DNA of 64,000 nucleotides from Hyphomonas beringensis (GCF_000682755.1 NZ_AWFF01000043.1:62001-126000); one strand, 5' to 3'. Numbered from the stretch's first letter, positions 51,131 to 63,040 are shown. A program made the numbers and translations. Notes: generated by a model not told the origin, from the letters alone.

Positions 51131-53707
51131 ATGCGCACCGAAGCCCCCGTCGCGGTCAAGCTATCAGACTACACGCCTTATCCGTTCGAAGTTGAGCAGG
51201 TTGACCTGCGCTTCGACCTCGATCCTGAAGACACGAGGGTACGAGCGGATCTCAAGATCAGGCGGACCGGGGACAAGAGTGCCGCGTTGGAACTGGATGG
51301 TGAGGCGCTGGAGCTTAAATCCATTGCTATTGATGGTACTGCGCTGGACAAGGGTGCCTATGAAGTCACGGAGTCTGGCCTCACGATCGCTTCTGTGCCG
51401 GATGAGTTCACACTGACGACGGACGTGAAAATCGCGCCGGCAAGCAATACGGCGCTGTCCGGGCTTTATATGTCCGGTGGCCGTTTCTGCTCGCAGTGTG
51501 AGTCCGTCGGTTTCCGCCGCATCACCTATTACCCGGACCGCCCGGATGTGATGAGCAGCTTCAAGGTCCGCATGACGGCTGACAAGGAAACCTGTCCGGT
51601 GCTGCTCTCCAACGGGACGCCTGGAGAGTCAGGGGATGCAGGCGATGGCCGCCATTTCGCCGTCTGGGACGATCCCCACAAGAAGCCATCCTATTTGTTC
51701 GCGCTCTGCGCAGGCGATTACGACATCTACCGCGACCAGTTCACGACGATGAGTGGCAAGGTCATCGACCTGGCGATCCATGTCGACAAGGGCGATGCCG
51801 AACGCGCCGCCTGGGCCATGGACAGTCTGAAGCGCTCCATGAAGTGGGATGAGGAAACCTATGGCCGGGAATATGATCTCGGCGTGTTCAACATCGTTGC
51901 TGTCCGGGATTTCAATTTCGGCGCCATGGAGAACAAGGGGCTGAACATTTTCAACTCTGCCTATGTGCTGGCAGATGAGGCCTCTGCCACGGATGCGGAC
52001 TTTGAAGCCATTGAGAGCATTGTGGCGCATGAATATTTCCACAACTGGACCGGCAACCGGATTACCTGCCGTGACTGGTTCCAGCTATGCCTGAAGGAAG
52101 GCCTGACGGTCTTCCGTGATCAGAATTTCTCCGCAGACATGCGGTCCCGTCCGGTGCAGCGCATCAAGGATGTTATCCGCCTGCGTGCGCGTCAGTTTGC
52201 CGAAGATGCCGGGCCGCTGGCACACTCGGTTCGTCCGGACACTTATGGCGCGATCGACAATCTCTACACGGCCACCGTCTATGAGAAGGGCGCTGAAATT
52301 ATCGGTATGCTGCGCCGTATGATCGGCGAAGAGACCTATCGCAAGGGGATGGACCTCTATTTTGAACGGCATGACGGGCAGGCCGTGACGATTGAAGATT
52401 TCTATGCCTGCTTTGAAAAGGTGAGCGGGCAGGACTTTACCCAGTTCCGCCGCTGGTACGCGCAGGCCGGAACCCCCGAAGTGACGGTTGAGGAAAACTG
52501 GAAAGCCGACAGCAACGAGATCGAGATCACGTTGCGCCAGAAAACGCCTGCAACGCCGGGGCAGCCGGTCAAACAGCCTGTGCCCATTCCATTGAACATG
52601 GCGCTGCTGGATGAAGAGGGCAATCTTGCAGAATGGATGACCGTTCTGGAAGACGAAGAGGTGACGCTGACCTTTGATCTGCCGGATGGTACTGAGCGCC
52701 CGCTGGTGTCGGTAAACCGCGACTTTACTGCGCCGGTGCGTCTGGCGCGCTCGCTCAGCCGTGAAGACCGCCTGCAGCTCGTCCGTCTGGAAACAGACCC
52801 GTTCAATCAATGGGATGGGGTGCAGACCCTGGCCAAGGAAGAAATCCTCGCGCTGGCTGAAGGCAGCCAGGCCGAGCCGGACGCCGATCTGGTGGATGCT
52901 ATCGCCACCGCCATTGAGGGCGCGCTGGGCGATCCGGCCTATGCCGCGCTGCTGACGCGCCTGCCGGATGTTGGCGAGATGTTTCTTGAGCGCCAGCCGG
53001 CCGATCCGGTCGCGCTGAACAAGGCGAGAAAGAAACTGCAAAAGGCCGTGGCCGGTAAACTCGAAGACCTGATTATAAGTGTGCTGGGGCAACCGTCTCC
53101 GCAGCCCTTTGATCCGGGTGCCGAGCAGGCCGGAACACGTGCGCTGCGCACCGCTTTCATAACCCTGTTGGCAGGCTCTGGCCGTGAAGATGCCGATACG
53201 CATCTGCTGAAGCTGTATGAGGCAGCCCCGAACATGACAGAGAAGCTGGCGGCCTTGCGCGGTCTGGCAGGTCTGGAAGGGGAGGCGCGCGACAAGGCGC
53301 TGGCTGACTTTGAAGAAGCCTGGAAAACCAACCCTCTGGTCATGGACAAATGGTTCAGCGTGCAGGCCGTTACGGCGGATGCAGAAACAGTGGCCAAACT
53401 TGCGGCGCACAAGGATTTCGATTTGCGCAATCCGAACCGCGTACGTTCTGTCGTTGCCGTATTTGCGATGCAGAATTTGTCGGCCTTCCATGCGCCGGAT
53501 GGCTCCGGCTACAAGGTGGTTGAAGAGATTGTGCGGAAGGCGGACAAGGCCAATCCGTCGCTGGGCGCGCGCCTGCTGACCGCTTTCGAGCAATGGCGGG
53601 TTCTGGAGCCGCAGGCGCGGAGCGAAGCCGAGGCCTGTCTGCGCCGTCTGCAAGGCTCTGATTTGTCTAAGAATTCTGCCGACATCGTGGCCCGCGCGCT
53701 GGGCTGA
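51131..53707 (+). CDS. pepN: Aminopeptidase N (M1 family)
   Basis: Zinc aminopeptidase that trims N-terminal residues from cytosolic peptides, 858 residues. Active-site motifs: GAMEN at 264-268 and HEYFHNW at 300-306, followed 18 residues later by the third zinc ligand Glu-323. The N-terminal beta domain, thermolysin-like domain, a short Ig-like domain and a long alpha-helical C-terminal domain fit the PepN layout. GGAGA before the ATG supports the start. It is monocistronic, with the kinase gene following after a 100-bp gap. Confidence 0.96.
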   Translation: MRTEAPVAVKLSDYTPYPFEVEQVDLRFDLDPEDTRVRADLKIRRTGDKSAALELDGEALELKSIAIDGTALDKGAYEVTESGLTIASVPDEFTLTTDVKIAPASNTALSGLYMSGGRFCSQCESVGFRRITYYPDRPDVMSSFKVRMTADKETCPVLLSNGTPGESGDAGDGRHFAVWDDPHKKPSYLFALCAGDYDIYRDQFTTMSGKVIDLAIHVDKGDAERAAWAMDSLKRSMKWDEETYGREYDLGVFNIVAVRDFNFGAMENKGLNIFNSAYVLADEASATDADFEAIESIVAHEYFHNWTGNRITCRDWFQLCLKEGLTVFRDQNFSADMRSRPVQRIKDVIRLRARQFAEDAGPLAHSVRPDTYGAIDNLYTATVYEKGAEIIGMLRRMIGEETYRKGMDLYFERHDGQAVTIEDFYACFEKVSGQDFTQFRRWYAQAGTPEVTVEENWKADSNEIEITLRQKTPATPGQPVKQPVPIPLNMALLDEEGNLAEWMTVLEDEEVTLTFDLPDGTERPLVSVNRDFTAPVRLARSLSREDRLQLVRLETDPFNQWDGVQTLAKEEILALAEGSQAEPDADLVDAIATAIEGALGDPAYAALLTRLPDVGEMFLERQPADPVALNKARKKLQKAVAGKLEDLIISVLGQPSPQPFDPGAEQAGTRALRTAFITLLAGSGREDADTHLLKLYEAAPNMTEKLAALRGLAGLEGEARDKALADFEEAWKTNPLVMDKWFSVQAVTADAETVAKLAAHKDFDLRNPNRVRSVVAVFAMQNLSAFHAPDGSGYKVVEEIVRKADKANPSLGARLLTAFEQWRVLEPQARSEAEACLRRLQGSDLSKNSADIVARALG

Positions 53708-53807
53708 CCTCAATAAGGTTAACGAAATCGTCAGATTTCTTAACTTTTGTGCAAGGATTACGTCAGACAAGGAAAGCTGAGCCCTTGTTTTTGTACGAAA
53801 TGGGCAA

Positions 53808-56197
<2,390 letters not shown>

Positions 56198-56201
<4 letters not shown>

Positions 56202-56800
56202 GGGCGGATGTTCCAGCCAGTGATGCGGGCGTCGCCTGCGGTGATCTCCACTTCGCCCCACGCTCCTGTTTTCAGTTTGCGATCAAGGTCTTCCGGCTTG
56301 TTCTGGATGACATCCGGCAGGAAGCGGGCGATGCCGTTTGATGTGACAACCAGAATATTGGCATCATTATCCAGCGTTGATGCGCGGTGCAGGAAATCTG
56401 CCCAAGCGGCTTTCAGCGCCTTCGGGTCCACCAGCCATCCATCCGGAGGGGTCGCATCCTCGTCCCAGGCGGTCAGCGCCGCTTCGCCGAGGCGCGCGAT
56501 GACCTTGTCTTCCGGCTGGTTTTCATCCGGGCCATAGTCGATTTCTGTCAGGAAGGGTAGGATCAGCAGGGCCGGTGATCCTGTCCGCATACCAATGATG
56601 GCGCGCGCAGTTGCCCGAGTGCGCTGCAGGGGAGAGCAGAAGGCCGCATGGACGATCAGCTCGGAGAAATGTTCCGCCAGGGCGCGGGCCTGATCCTGCC
56701 CCGAAGAGGATAGCGGAAGGTCCGTTCGTCCACCGACGCGCGTAACGGTATCGCCCTTGTCGAATGTGTTGCCGTGGCGGATGACATAGATGCGGGCCAT
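56198..56800 (-). CDS. Histidine phosphatase superfamily protein
   Basis: A 200-residue phosphoglycerate-mutase-like phosphatase. The RHG motif (R8-H9-G10 in VIRHGNTF) and second catalytic Arg in SPLQRTRATA are present, as is the later TSNGIARFL in place of the usual Gly-His. Role unknown; such enzymes can act on phosphosugars or phosphoproteins. The start at 56800 lies two bases after the kdsB stop and is preceded by GGAGG, so it is co-translated with kdsB. A longer upstream reading frame antisense to nothing but kdsB DNA was dropped. Confidence 0.9.
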
Positions 56801-56802
56801 GC

Positions 56803-57612
56803 CTATGCCTCCAGCGGGTCGCCATGTGCGGCGATCAGACGTTCGGCCAGGGCGACATCTTCGGGTGCATCGATGCCCGGTATGGCGATACGGTCCGGCT
56901 CCACCTCCACACACTGGATGCTCATCCCGTTCTCCAGGAAGCGTAGCTGTTCAAGGCCTTCGAGCTGTTCATAATTGCCTTCCGGCAAGCTGACATATTT
57001 GCGCAAGGCAGGCAGGCGGTAGGCATACAGACCAATATGACGGCAGACCGGGGAGAGGGGGCCTTTCTCCCGCAACGCGGCTTCCTTGCGGATGGCTGGG
57101 ATCAGGTTTTTAGAGAACCACAGGGCCCGGCCCTTGCTGTCATGTGCCAGGGTTGTGCCTGAGAAGGGGGTCGTCTTCTTGTGTTCGCGGAAGTCATCCA
57201 ATGCCTGCCAGGAGAGACGGACATACGGTGTTGCAGCATCTGCCCCGGAGTCAGCCGCGGCTTTCGCAACGGCTACAACATGGCTTGGCGGGGTGAACGG
57301 AGAATCCCCCTGCAAATTCACGATGACATCTGGTGTCATGCCCAGCGCATCAACGGCCGCCAGTGCGCGGTCTGTGCCTGATGGGACATCCGGATGGGTC
57401 ATGACCGTCTGAATGCCCAGCTCCCGGCAATGGCTGGCGATGCGCTCATCATCGGTGGCGACAATGCTGGTTGCGTCTTCCAGCGCGTCGGCAGCCCGGG
57501 CAGCCATGGCGGCAACGCGGCTGACCATTGTGCGGCCAGCGATTTCAACAAGCGGCTTGCCCGGAAAGCGGGTTGAGCCATAGCGGGCGGGAACGACAAT
57601 CAGGGTCTTCAT
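56803..57612 (-). CDS. kdsB: 3-deoxy-manno-octulosonate cytidylyltransferase
   Basis: Activates Kdo as CMP-Kdo for lipopolysaccharide inner-core synthesis. It has 269 residues. The nucleotidyltransferase opening VVPARYGSTRFPGKPL and PDVIVNLQGDSPF (metal/nucleotide), then GLYAYRLPALRKYVSLP and the ENYEQLEGLEQLRFLENG-type tail are standard KdsB. It supports a Gram-negative outer membrane with Kdo. Short operon with the downstream phosphatase. Confidence 0.95.
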   Translation of the reverse strand: MKTLIVVPARYGSTRFPGKPLVEIAGRTMVSRVAAMAARAADALEDATSIVATDDERIASHCRELGIQTVMTHPDVPSGTDRALAAVDALGMTPDVIVNLQGDSPFTPPSHVVAVAKAAADSGADAATPYVRLSWQALDDFREHKKTTPFSGTTLAHDSKGRALWFSKNLIPAIRKEAALREKGPLSPVCRHIGLYAYRLPALRKYVSLPEGNYEQLEGLEQLRFLENGMSIQCVEVEPDRIAIPGIDAPEDVALAERLIAAHGDPLEA

Positions 57613-57622
57613 GAGCGCCGTG

Positions 57623-58066
57623 TTACATGCTTTGCGAGCGATTGCCTACGTCATCCCGCATGTCCTGCATCAGGCCAATGATGGGGGCGACCCATTCCAG
57701 GGCATCCTCGCTGACGCCTTCTTCGCGCAGGAAGCCTGTCAGGGCCGGCACGAATTCCTCGCTGCGGCCGCATTCGTCCACAGCCTGCTGCAGTTCCGGC
57801 AGGACGATGGTCTGGAAGCTGTCGGCGAAGCGCTGAAGGTCATCTGCGCGTGACATCAATTGTATGGTCGCAAATGTGTTGAGATCGCCCTCTGCATTGG
57901 TCAAGCGGCGCAGATCATTGATGATGAAGCGATTTTCGGAGGCAAATTTCCGCAGAATGCGGTCTGTCTTGTAGTCCACCCATTCCTGTGTGCACGGCTT
58001 GGGGGTGGTGGCGCAGCCAGCAAGCGGCACGACGGATATGGCCAGAATGAGAAACAGGCGTTTCAT
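57623..58066 (-). CDS. Orphan lipoprotein, 147 aa
   Basis: A small lipoprotein: signal LFLILAISVVPLAGC with the lipidated Cys about residue 18. The mature part is helical with CTQEWVDYKTDRILRKF and two further cysteines. No known family. Same strand as kdsB with a gap of only ten bases, so it may lead that operon. The minus-strand terminator at 58149-58182 separates it from the M56 gene. Function unknown. Confidence 0.78.
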   Translation of the reverse strand: MKRLFLILAISVVPLAGCATTPKPCTQEWVDYKTDRILRKFASENRFIINDLRRLTNAEGDLNTFATIQLMSRADDLQRFADSFQTIVLPELQQAVDECGRSEEFVPALTGFLREEGVSEDALEWVAPIIGLMQDMRDDVGNRSQSM

Positions 58067-58148
58067 GCAGTGCCTCCAGAGTGAAAATGTGTGGTTTTCA
58101 TCCTAGCGGGGAGCGCTGTTGGCGCAAAGCATTCCTCTGCACAGGCAA

Positions 58149-58182
58149 GAAAAAGGCCCCAGCGCATTTCTGCGCCGGGGCC
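58149..58182 (-). terminator. Terminator after the blaI-M56 pair
   Basis: Reading leftward, a GGCCCC/GGGGCC stem extended by GCGCA/TGCGC, with a T-run (AAAAAA on the given strand at 58149-58154). It closes the BlaI/M56 operon. Confidence 0.88.
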
Positions 58183-58221
58183 GACATCCAACGGGTGTTC
58201 CGTGCAACACCCGAAGGGGGA

Positions 58222-60204
58222 TCAGTCTTCCGTGTGGCTGGTGCGCGACTCGGTCTTCATTTTCCAGGTGCTCTTGCTTTTGCCTTCGGCCTTCTTGCGG
58301 AAGGTTTCTTTCTCTTTTTCATCCAGCTTGGGGTTGGACATCACTGCATTCATGGTGCTGCTGGTTGTCAGTGTCTCGGGGCCGCCTTTGACGCAGGCGA
58401 TCTTCACTTTGAGTGGTTTACCGTCATGCGCCTTGCCGCCCACTTTCTCCATGATGCGGGTTTCGCCGTCTGACAGCTTGGCATCCTTGCATTCTTCCAC
58501 GAGGTCCGTGAGCGCGAGGTGCGTGCCCTCGATACTGGCGTGGAAGTCATCGCCATACTCTCTTTCAATGCGCTCTTCCAGCTCATCGGCATGGGCCTCT
58601 ATACGGTCCTGGATCTCTTCTATCCGGGGTTCCATGCGGTCCACCCAGGCTTCAGTTCTGGCTTCGACGCGATCAGAAATGGCTTCGGCCCGTGCTGACA
58701 TGACTTCAGCGTGAACTTCCCATTGCTTGGCCTGTTCCTCGATCTTTTTGGACCAAGCTTCCCACTCTTCATCCGTCTTCGGCATATTTTCTTCATCGAA
58801 CTCAAAGGCAAATTCGATCTTGCTTTTAAGGTCTTCATCAAGGCCTGCAAAGTCGAGCTCAAGTGCGGGCATTTCAGCGAGAACCTTCTCCAACTCAGCG
58901 GTTTCGGCTTCGATTTTTACCGTCAGAGTCTTGATCTCATCATCGAGGCCCGGGGGCAGGCCGTGGCCTTCCATCGGATCGCGAAGGAGAACGATTTGGC
59001 GGTCTTCGACCTTCTTGCCGTTGATATAGACCGTTCCGGATTCCAGCATCAGGCTTTCAGAGGTGCTGTCTCCTGCCAATTCTGTTGTCTGTTCTTCAGC
59101 GGTTGCCGTTGTGCATGCCGTGACCACAAGCGCGGCACTTCCAAGGATGCCGGCGAGGCCTGCGCCCATCAGGCGGCGCGAGCGGGAAGGAGTTGGATTG
59201 GTCATTCTGATCATTCTTTCTTTCAAGGCATGGGTCAGGGGCAGACTGGCTGCAGCCGTCAGGCGTTCAGGCAAAGTGATCTGAACGGCCTTGAGCAGGG
59301 TCTGTCCGTAGGCGTGGGGTGTCGCAGCGCCCGAGTTCAGCACGTCGCTATCGCAAGCGGCTTCCTGGTCTGTGCGAAAAGCACGGCGGGCGTAATAGGC
59401 AAGTGGATTGAACCACAGGCAGGCCACAACAATTTCCGACACCTGAAGAGCCCACAAATCCGCGCGTTTGACGTGGGTCAGCTCATGCGCCAGAGCAGCG
59501 CGTTGCTGGGTGTGGCTATAGTCCTGTTCGAACCAGGCGGGCAGCAGCACGGTCGGGCGCAGCAGGCCGGAGACCAGAGGACCAGAGGAAATGAAGCTGG
59601 TCGCAATTTGCGGCATACGCTTCAGGCCCACCTGACGGGCAACATCTTCTGCCAGGGCCTGCAGGGCAGGGGAGGCTGGCTGTTCCTCGCGGCGCAATGT
59701 CTGCATGAAGGTGTGATGGGCAAGCCAGCTGCGGGTCATCATGTAAATCGCCCCACCAGCCCACAGAGTAAGGACAAAGGTCCAGAAGACACCATCTGTC
59801 AGGAAGCTCATCAAGTCGGCCAGGCCGGTTGATCCGCTCTCTGTTGAATGAGTCACCACGTGTGTTGACGTGATCTCTGGGGCTGGTGGGGCCGGGATCG
59901 CCTGGAAGGTAGAGCCATTGACTTCAGGTGAATGTACAATGGCGGGGGCGTCACCAGGCGTCCCGGTCATTGCCAGGCTGGACGCAGGAGAGATCCCCTG
60001 AAGACCCGGCAAAGACACTGGGGATGAGATGGGCGGCAGGATCAGGCGGATGACAGGTATCGCCCACAAGGCGTAGGCGACGCCCGCGCCGAACTGACGT
60101 GCGATGAACTGCCGGCTGGCGAGAACCAGCGCGAAGAGCACAGATACGGCGATGACTGTCTGGACGGCATAGGCCGTGTCGAAGGTGTTCAGTGCGGTGA
60201 TCAT
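58222..60204 (-). CDS. M56-family (BlaR1-like) membrane metallopeptidase with acidic helical tail
   Basis: A 660-residue integral membrane protease. N-terminal helices (about 15-30, 42-58, 140-155) and a further helix near 345-365. The M56 site HELTH at 240-244 (His-240, Glu-241, His-244) is intact. In BlaR1/MecR1 a beta-lactam-binding domain follows. Here the C-terminal 290 residues have none of its SxxK/KTG motifs and instead form an acidic Glu/Lys-rich helical region (EEWEAWSKKIEEQAKQWE). It sits downstream of a BlaI-type repressor with ATGA overlap, so it probably cleaves that repressor on a signal, but the signal is not a beta-lactam by this reading. Confidence 0.9.
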   Translation of the reverse strand: MITALNTFDTAYAVQTVIAVSVLFALVLASRQFIARQFGAGVAYALWAIPVIRLILPPISSPVSLPGLQGISPASSLAMTGTPGDAPAIVHSPEVNGSTFQAIPAPPAPEITSTHVVTHSTESGSTGLADLMSFLTDGVFWTFVLTLWAGGAIYMMTRSWLAHHTFMQTLRREEQPASPALQALAEDVARQVGLKRMPQIATSFISSGPLVSGLLRPTVLLPAWFEQDYSHTQQRAALAHELTHVKRADLWALQVSEIVVACLWFNPLAYYARRAFRTDQEAACDSDVLNSGAATPHAYGQTLLKAVQITLPERLTAAASLPLTHALKERMIRMTNPTPSRSRRLMGAGLAGILGSAALVVTACTTATAEEQTTELAGDSTSESLMLESGTVYINGKKVEDRQIVLLRDPMEGHGLPPGLDDEIKTLTVKIEAETAELEKVLAEMPALELDFAGLDEDLKSKIEFAFEFDEENMPKTDEEWEAWSKKIEEQAKQWEVHAEVMSARAEAISDRVEARTEAWVDRMEPRIEEIQDRIEAHADELEERIEREYGDDFHASIEGTHLALTDLVEECKDAKLSDGETRIMEKVGGKAHDGKPLKVKIACVKGGPETLTTSSTMNAVMSNPKLDEKEKETFRKKAEGKSKSTWKMKTESRTSHTED

Positions 60205-60563
60205 TTCTTCAACTCCCCCAGAAGCTTTTCAAGTTCGGCAATGTCATCGGCCGTCAGGCCATTCGTATCTGCAAGATGCGCAACAAGCGGTGCGGCCCGG
60301 CCGGAAAAAACCCGGTCAACAAACTGACGTGCGGCGCTGGCCTTGTAAGACCCCTCTTCAATAAGCGGGTAGTACAGGTAGCGTCGGCCATCCTCTTCGG
60401 TACGCAAGGCACCTTTCTCAACAAGACGTGCCAGCAGGGTTTTAACCGTCCGGCTGGTCCAGTCTTTCTCGTCTCCGAGGGCGTCGTGGACATCCGTGGC
60501 CGCAAGACCAGGCTTGTCCCACAGCACACTCATTACATCGAGTTCAGCAGCAGATATTTTCAT
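60201..60563 (-). CDS. BlaI/MecI/CopY-family repressor
   Basis: A 120-residue winged-helix repressor: ISAAELDVMSVLWD, then the HTH SRTVKTLLARLVEKGALR and wing RRYLYYPLIEEG. The C-terminal dimer helices follow. The usual BlaR1-type cleavage site lies near the start of that region in relatives but cannot be placed here. It is the first gene of a two-gene operon with the M56 protease. The operator at 60583-60598 is 20 bp upstream of its start. No beta-lactamase gene is in the window. Confidence 0.93.
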   Translation of the reverse strand: MKISAAELDVMSVLWDKPGLAATDVHDALGDEKDWTSRTVKTLLARLVEKGALRTEEDGRRYLYYPLIEEGSYKASAARQFVDRVFSGRAAPLVAHLADTNGLTADDIAELEKLLGELKK

Positions 60564-60582
60564 CGTGTAGATCCCCTCTCTG

Positions 60583-60598
60583 GACTACATGTGTAGTC
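60583..60598. promoter_or_regulatory. BlaI-type operator
   Basis: GACTACATGTGTAGTC, a perfect 16-bp palindrome with the TACA/TGTA core of BlaI-type boxes. A second, partial dyad CATGTGTA-N5-TACACATG overlaps it (60588-60608). It is positioned to autoregulate the repressor and possibly the divergent DUF4197 gene. Confidence 0.75.
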
Positions 60599-60756
60599 GA
60601 TACACATGACTACAGGCGTGGTCAATGGGATTCTTGTGACAAGCTCGTAAGGTTTTGCACTCTGCACATTGCTTGCCAACACGGCTTCAAAAGGAAAGCA
60701 CCGTCGAGTACGGTCATATGACTCGCCGTATTCACGGCGATTCCGGGAGGTTGGTC

Positions 60757-61494
60757 ATGAAGCGTGTCATTCTCGCCGCGGCCTGTCTGGCTGTGATGCC
60801 AGCAGGGTGCGCGACCACGGGCAGTACGGGGGATTTCGGACGTGTGTTGGGTGATGTGCTGGGCCAGCCCTCCAGTCAGGGGCCGCTCACCCAGGCGGAA
60901 ATCGATGCCGGCCTACGTGAGGCGCTGACGATCGGGACCAATCAGGTTGCCCGACAATTGGGCCGGACAAATGGCTATTTTGGTGACCCGAAAATCCGCA
61001 TACCTTTGCCCGGAACATATCGAGACATTCAGTCTTCCCTGTCAAAGATAGGCGCAAGTGGGCCGCTCGATGATCTGGAATTGCGCATGAACCGGGCTGC
61101 CGAGGCGGCTGTACCGGAAGGTAGGGCGCTAATCCTTGGCGCCATTCGCCAGATGACCATCCAGGATGCTGTGCAGATATTGAAAGGCGGACACACCGCC
61201 GCGACAGATTATCTGCGCGCCCGGACAGAACCGCAATTGCGTGCGTCGTTTACACCTTATGTGAGAACGTCCCTTGCAGAAGCAGGCGCTTTCACGTCAC
61301 TTGAACAAGTAGCCTCAAATTATGGTGTGGGAGGTGTCACGTCATCCCTTCAGGGGGAACTGACCAATCATGCTGTAACTCTGGGGCTGGACGGCATGTT
61401 TTATTATGTGGCGCAGGAGGAGAAGAAGATTCGCGAGAATCCGCTTGCCAGAACGACTGACCTGCTGCGCCGTGTTTTCGGGGCTTATAGCTGA
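60757..61494 (+). CDS. DUF4197 lipoprotein
   Basis: A 245-residue DUF4197 protein. Lipobox-like MPAGC (Cys about 18) after a hydrophobic signal, then the family body LTQAEIDAGLREALTIGTNQVARQLG, RIPLPGTYRDIQSSLSKIG and the closing GLDGMFYYVAQEEKKIRENPLARTTDLLRRVFG. Role unknown; these proteins are outer-membrane associated. GGGAGG (60745-60750) supports the start at 60757; an upstream ATG at 60655 lies in unlikely sequence. Its stop shares a base with the next start (TGATG), so it is coupled. Confidence 0.92.
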   Translation: MKRVILAAACLAVMPAGCATTGSTGDFGRVLGDVLGQPSSQGPLTQAEIDAGLREALTIGTNQVARQLGRTNGYFGDPKIRIPLPGTYRDIQSSLSKIGASGPLDDLELRMNRAAEAAVPEGRALILGAIRQMTIQDAVQILKGGHTAATDYLRARTEPQLRASFTPYVRTSLAEAGAFTSLEQVASNYGVGGVTSSLQGELTNHAVTLGLDGMFYYVAQEEKKIRENPLARTTDLLRRVFGAYS

Positions 61495-62480
61495 TGCGGC
61501 GTTTTCGGCACGAATCCACCACGGGCGGCGAAATGGCCGGCATTGAATTTGGTGACCCCATCAAACCCTTCAGTGCGGTCTGGCTTCACGCCACAGGCTT
61601 TAATGCCATGACCTATCAGTCTCTGCTCGCTCCGCTTGGCCTGCGCCAGCGTGTGGCGGCACTGGACATGAGGGGGCATGGCCGCTCGACAATGCCCGCC
61701 AAGCCGAGCCGGATGAAATCCTGGAAACGTCACCGTGACGATGTGATCGAATGGCTGGAAAAGGAAGCGCCGCATGGCGTGATCCTTGGCGGACATTCCA
61801 TGGGGGGCTGTGTCGCCTTGTTGGTGGCTGGCAAACGGCCTGACCTTGTGAAGGGGCTGGTTCTGGCCGATCCGGTCATCATGTCGAAGGAGGTCTATTT
61901 CTGGCAGCACATCTTGGCGCCAGTCTCCTTCCTGCTCTCCACGCGTGGCACTTCCCTGTCGCGGCAGGCGAAGAAACGGCGGGCGGAATTCGGCTCATTT
62001 CGCGAGGCGCTGGAATCCTATACCGGGCGGGGTGCCTTCGAGACCTGGCGGGAACCCTTCCTGGCAGACTATTTGTTGGATGGTCTGGAGCGGACGGACG
62101 AAAAGCCTGCTGACAGTGATGAGCAGACATGGCGCCTCTTGTGCGATCCGAAATGGGAATCGGCCACCTATACCGCTCAGCGCAACCGACCGTGGAGCGC
62201 GCTGCGCCGCGTGAAGAAACACAAGATCCCGATGACCATTCTGCGCCCGACGCGCAATTCGGCCATCAGCGACAAGGTGCGGGCGCGTCTGATCATGGCC
62301 TATCCGGCAATGATGATGAAGGCCGTGAGGGGCACGACGCACTTCCTGCCTATGGAAGCGCCCTATGAAGTGCGCGACCAGCTGTCGGCTTTCCTGGCAC
62401 GGCTGATCGAACGGTTCACGCTGGAAGAAGACGCCTTTGTCGAACGCTCTCTCAAGGTACGTCGGCGCAGGACGGGCTGA
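61494..62480 (+). CDS. Alpha/beta-hydrolase
   Basis: A 328-residue hydrolase with nucleophile elbow GGHSMGG (Ser-102), oxyanion HATGFNAMTY, and the GHGRSTMP strand turn. Late acid and His positions fit (RPTRNSAIS, RGTTHFLPM). There is no lipoprotein or signal sequence, so it is cytosolic. The start overlaps the DUF4197 stop by one base. Substrate unknown. The two genes form a unit and are convergent with the MarR gene. Confidence 0.88.
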   Translation: MRRFRHESTTGGEMAGIEFGDPIKPFSAVWLHATGFNAMTYQSLLAPLGLRQRVAALDMRGHGRSTMPAKPSRMKSWKRHRDDVIEWLEKEAPHGVILGGHSMGGCVALLVAGKRPDLVKGLVLADPVIMSKEVYFWQHILAPVSFLLSTRGTSLSRQAKKRRAEFGSFREALESYTGRGAFETWREPFLADYLLDGLERTDEKPADSDEQTWRLLCDPKWESATYTAQRNRPWSALRRVKKHKIPMTILRPTRNSAISDKVRARLIMAYPAMMMKAVRGTTHFLPMEAPYEVRDQLSAFLARLIERFTLEEDAFVERSLKVRRRRTG

Positions 62481-62516
62481 GGGCGGGCTTTGGCGCGCTT
62501 GCCGCTCAACTGATCG

Positions 62517-62984
62517 CTACCAGAGAGGCCGGTCCGGCGAGGCGCTGGCGGCGAGTTTCTGCATCAGCCGATTAAGCTGGTCCTGTTCGTCGCTGCTGAG
62601 TGTTTCCATCAGCTTGCGTTCGGCGTCCAGCGCAATCGGGACGATCATTTCATAGATGTCCTGTCCTGCCTTTGTGAGGAAAAGTTCCGAGCGGCGGCCA
62701 TCGGATTCTGACGTCTTGCGCTCGATATGGCCCACTTCGATCAGGCCTGCGATCGCCCGGCTGACGGCCACCTTGTCCATGGCTGTGCGCTGGCCGATTT
62801 CTGTTGCGCTGATGCCCGGCGCATCGCCTGTGACAGCCATGACGCGCCATTGCCAGATCGTCAGGCCAAACTCCCGATCATACAGGTTTGCGATGCCACG
62901 CGAGACCGTGTTGGACAGAACAGACAGTCTATAGGGCAGGAATTCGCGAAGGCGGAGCCGGGTCTTTTTCTCTTCATCTGACAT
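62517..62984 (-). CDS. MarR-family regulator
   Basis: A 155-residue winged-helix regulator. The core EIGQRTAMDKVAVSRAIAGL, with the wing around KTSESDGRRSELFLTKAG, is typical MarR. A helix of the dimer domain follows. It is divergent from hppD, with a 20-bp near-perfect palindrome between them (63021-63040), so it most likely controls aromatic-ring or tyrosine degradation. The effector, possibly an intermediate such as homogentisate, is inferred. Confidence 0.93.
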   Translation of the reverse strand: MSDEEKKTRLRLREFLPYRLSVLSNTVSRGIANLYDREFGLTIWQWRVMAVTGDAPGISATEIGQRTAMDKVAVSRAIAGLIEVGHIERKTSESDGRRSELFLTKAGQDIYEMIVPIALDAERKLMETLSSDEQDQLNRLMQKLAASASPDRPLW

Positions 62985-63020
62985 GCCCCGCTTGTTTCAG
63001 GCTTGAAGTCTGCTTGTCAA

Positions 63021-63040
63021 TTAGTTACATATGAAACTAA
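63021..63040. promoter_or_regulatory. MarR operator between marR and hppD
   Basis: TTAGTTACATATGAAACTAA: ten-base half sites that pair at every position but one (A/A at the seventh position), with CATATG at the centre. It lies about 40 bp before the hppD ATG and about 40 bp before the MarR start, where either promoter could be covered. Confidence 0.78.
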
